From Hybos culiciformis (Eukaryota; Arthropoda; Insecta; Diptera; Hybotidae), in contig OZ023273.1 of the NCBI GenBank assembly GCA_964007475.1, positions 118,963,812-119,027,811 of the forward strand: a stretch of 64,000 bases of DNA, read 5' to 3'. Position 1 is the first letter of the stretch, and the number at the start of each line of letters is the position of its first letter. Below the pieces are notes generated by a model. The model was not told the origin of the DNA and ran no database searches. It worked only from the letters and a program-made list of their open reading frames with translations. The position numbers were made by a program, and so were the translations under genes. Positions 61,301 through 64,000 of the stretch are shown piece after piece.

Positions 61301-64000
61301 ACCTTCAATCAAAAAATCGATTTCTTTACAAATGAAAAAATATTATTTAGTATTACAAGCCGTGGTTTGATTTCAAAAATAATAAAATAAAAGTTTTAGA
61401 ATTTTAAGACAGTTCACCTATTTCCTTGTTCCGAAGCATAATATCAATATTATTGAACTGTAATGAAGAAAAATTATCACAAAGTTTCCGCCTATTGATT
61501 TTTACTACAATTATAATTATAAAGGTTCAAAAATCAATAATCGATATCGTTAAAATACACAGGCTCTAAATTATTTTTTAAAAACAGTTTTTTTTGTCAA
61601 AACATTCTTTTAATTGCATGAAACCTAAATTACAGTGCTTCCTGAAGGTAAATTAAAATAGAGAATCCATTAGGCTCCCAATCCCAATTTTATGTAAGTT
61701 ATATATCCAGTTATGTAATTATTAAAGAAAGGAATAATATTTAAATATACATATTATCGATTGTAATTAACATTTATCACCAGCTTAAGCTTAAGCAACT
61801 ATTTCTAGGGTTGAATAAATTAATTGACTTATAAATCAAAAAAAAACCTAAAAACCTTTAACGTTCCCTTTCATGTACTACCAATTATAGACCCATTTTG
61901 AACTTAAAATGAAATGAATATTTAAAAATACAAATGTAGTATGTTCGTATACCATATATATGTACATAAATTTATGTGTTTATTTTTATTTCTCGGTGAA
62001 TAAGATGTCATGATTGAAATTATAAACCGTTTCAAAATAAAACCCAAAATAATAATAACGTAAAATAAGTTATTTAAAAAAAAAAAAATTAAAAAAAAAA
62101 AAGCAGCCCATTCAAAAAGAAAGAAATACCTGGCAAATCAAGACATTATCTTCGCTTAAAAAAAAAATTATACTTTGAAAAAGAATGGAAAAATAATAAC
62201 AAATTTATTTTCATTATACAAAAATTTATATATACTTACATATAATACAACATATATTTTTTTCTTCTTAAAATTATATAGAATTATCAGTTTTTTTTTT
62301 TTTTTTTTCATTTCTTTCTATACATAATTCCAATTCCTTTTCCAAAATGATGATGATGATCAAAGTTTATAATAAAAAGATCAGAAGAAGAATAATATGA
62401 ATAAAAAAAAAAAAAAAATAAAAAAAAATAAAAGCCACCCATTTGGTTAAAAGATGAGGAAACAAAATTAAGCAATTATCTATGAAGTTGTATTTTCTTT
62501 TTCTTTTTCTAAATTAACTTTAGATGGAATTTCATTTAAAGAAAAAAGTATATAAATATTTTTTAACTGCATATACCTACATATTTTATTCGGAAGCACA
62601 TGAATTATGCGATGCTTCAAGAAAATTTAAATTATTTTTAGAAAAAGAAATAAATTAAGTGAAGAAAACATAGTTAACATGAATCTAAAAAAAACATCCT
62701 TAATATAGGCGATTGAATCTATTTTTTTTTTGTTGGGGGTAATAGGTTTTAACCAAAGGCCATCAAAGTTTGATTTAGAATGTGCATAAAAACAGCAAAT
62801 AAGTTTACGTCATCATAAGTTTTCATGTTTAATATTATTTCTTGTGAAAATTTAATTTAAATATATAATATCTTTCTACATAAATAAAAAAACGAGACCC
62901 TGAATTCCTAATAATACTCAGCAGGAACAATTCTTTGAGCAACATTAAATTAAAAACATCACAAAAAATTTGTTTATAAATTATATAAGTATGGTTTTCT
63001 GAATATATACTTTTATAACAGTCTTAGTCTTAATAAATATTGTTTGTTAAGTAATTTTCATACCTAGATTGTTTATTTTATGATAAGGTAGAGAAATTCC
63101 CGGTTAAATTCAAAATACACTATATTTGTACAAAAGAGCCTGTTCAAGTTGATTATAAATATGTATGTTCAGCATAAAGGGCTATCGATCAAAATAATAT
63201 ATATTAAATGCACATAAGAAGTAGGTATACGCATGTATTTACATCTTTTTTCAAATACACTCTTCCTACTCTTCCATAAATTTCAACAAATATAATAATA
63301 AAACTTTGAGGTCACTGAGATGATGGTTTAATATAGGTTCAAGGTATTTCAAGGTGATTTGAACATATTGGTAAATAAATTAATAGAAAGTTAAATTAAA
63401 AGGTAAAAAAATAAAGTAAAAAATTTTAATTTTTTTTTTCGTGCATTTAATTTTTGGTTATTTTTTTTTTTTTTTTGTGTTTTTTCTTATGAAACTTATT
63501 AATGTATATAAGTAGTAAATTATTAATATCTTTATTTTTTGTTAGGGCTTATTTTTCATTAGGATATATAAGTAGTTCAGTACAACACATAATATACGAT
63601 GGGAGTGAGGTGATATTTGAAAAACTCATTCTTGAATGTTAATTTAGTACTCAGTGAAAATACAAAGATTTACTTAAAATATGTGTAATATAAGATTTAA
63701 TAAGACAAACATTATTATTTCAAACAGTAGTACGAAAATGATAGAGTGAAAACTTTGCTATTAAAAATAAAATAGTATATTAACCTACAGTGATTTGAGT
63801 TTCAAGTGAAATAAAAAAAATATTATTTTAATATCTTGTCAAATGAAAATCAAATAATTATTTGGAGAGTTCCATATATAGAATAAAATATAAATCCTTT
63901 CATGGCAGGTATTTATATAAGATTCTGAATTGTTTTAAGAATATTGTTTTATGAATATGTTGTAATTTTTTTTTGGATATATACGCAGGAAAATCAAAAA
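52355..64000 (-). other. ptc first intron and upstream region
   Basis: 11.6 kb of AT-rich DNA with homopolymer tracts, TA microsatellites (for example about 56590-56620) and no recognisable coding exon. The N-terminal ptc exon could not be found. A GACCACCAA string at 58078-58086 differs by one base from the Ci/Gli consensus GACCACCCA, and several 7-of-9 matches occur elsewhere. Since ptc is a direct Hedgehog target, enhancers are expected here, but these matches prove nothing. Confidence 0.6.

Noticed and set aside
52355..64000. N-terminal ptc exon
   Set aside because: Searched on the minus strand for the usual residues before GKARGNRNAIYL; nothing convincing, so it probably lies right of the window.

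Overview
The window is eukaryotic nuclear DNA from an insect. It is very AT-rich, with intron-split genes, GT/AG splice sites, long introns and intergenic regions, and scattered transposon remnants. A fly (Diptera) is the most likely source: the Patched protein, especially its C-terminal tail and its TM10 segment, looks most like the Drosophila protein as I remember it. Species and family cannot be named from the sequence alone.

Six protein-coding genes alternate in strand (+,-,+,-,+,-), so they form three tail-to-tail pairs. (1) Snx17 (+, 4-3434): the C-terminal FERM-like half of the endosomal cargo adaptor sorting nexin 17; its PX domain lies left of the window. (2) UQCRB (-, 3879-5920): complete 110-residue subunit 7 of mitochondrial complex III. 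(3) Lipt1 (+, 11384-18447): mitochondrial lipoyltransferase, four exons, 407 residues, with a 5.1 kb intron. (4) Odad4/Ttc25 (-, 20003-23265): a TPR protein of the outer dynein arm docking complex, apparently shortened at its C-terminus, with a possible alternative first exon at 25215-25340. (5) An unrecognised secreted, repetitive protein (+, 33740-45842) of about 1268 residues, with PP-containing DLLPP-like motifs and seven glycine-rich FGGxPGxLG repeats. (6) ptc (-, 48404-52354, running off the right edge): Patched, the Hedgehog receptor; all but the first coding exon is present, and 52355-64000 is the long 5' intron or upstream region.

Between the genes are several mobile elements. The most striking is a 1.1 kb foldback element (6446-7573). 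It is built of eleven copies of a short palindrome around a GC-rich 65-bp hairpin, and it sits inside the A-box of a tRNA-derived SINE with a 9-bp target duplication. Others are a hAT-like MITE (8682-9033), a 5'-truncated non-LTR retrotransposon with an intact RNase H reading frame and a 12-bp target duplication (37252-38396), a 3' fragment of a related LINE (15240-15355), an element with perfect 30-bp inverted repeats (32854-33255), and a cluster of small palindromes (25677-25762).

The genes are functionally unrelated: endosomal sorting, respiratory chain, lipoylation, axoneme, secreted structural protein and Hedgehog signalling. This is ordinary euchromatin, not a functional cluster. I found no bacterial, viral or CRISPR-like system. 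The best candidates for something undescribed are the foldback element and the DLLPP/FGG secreted protein.
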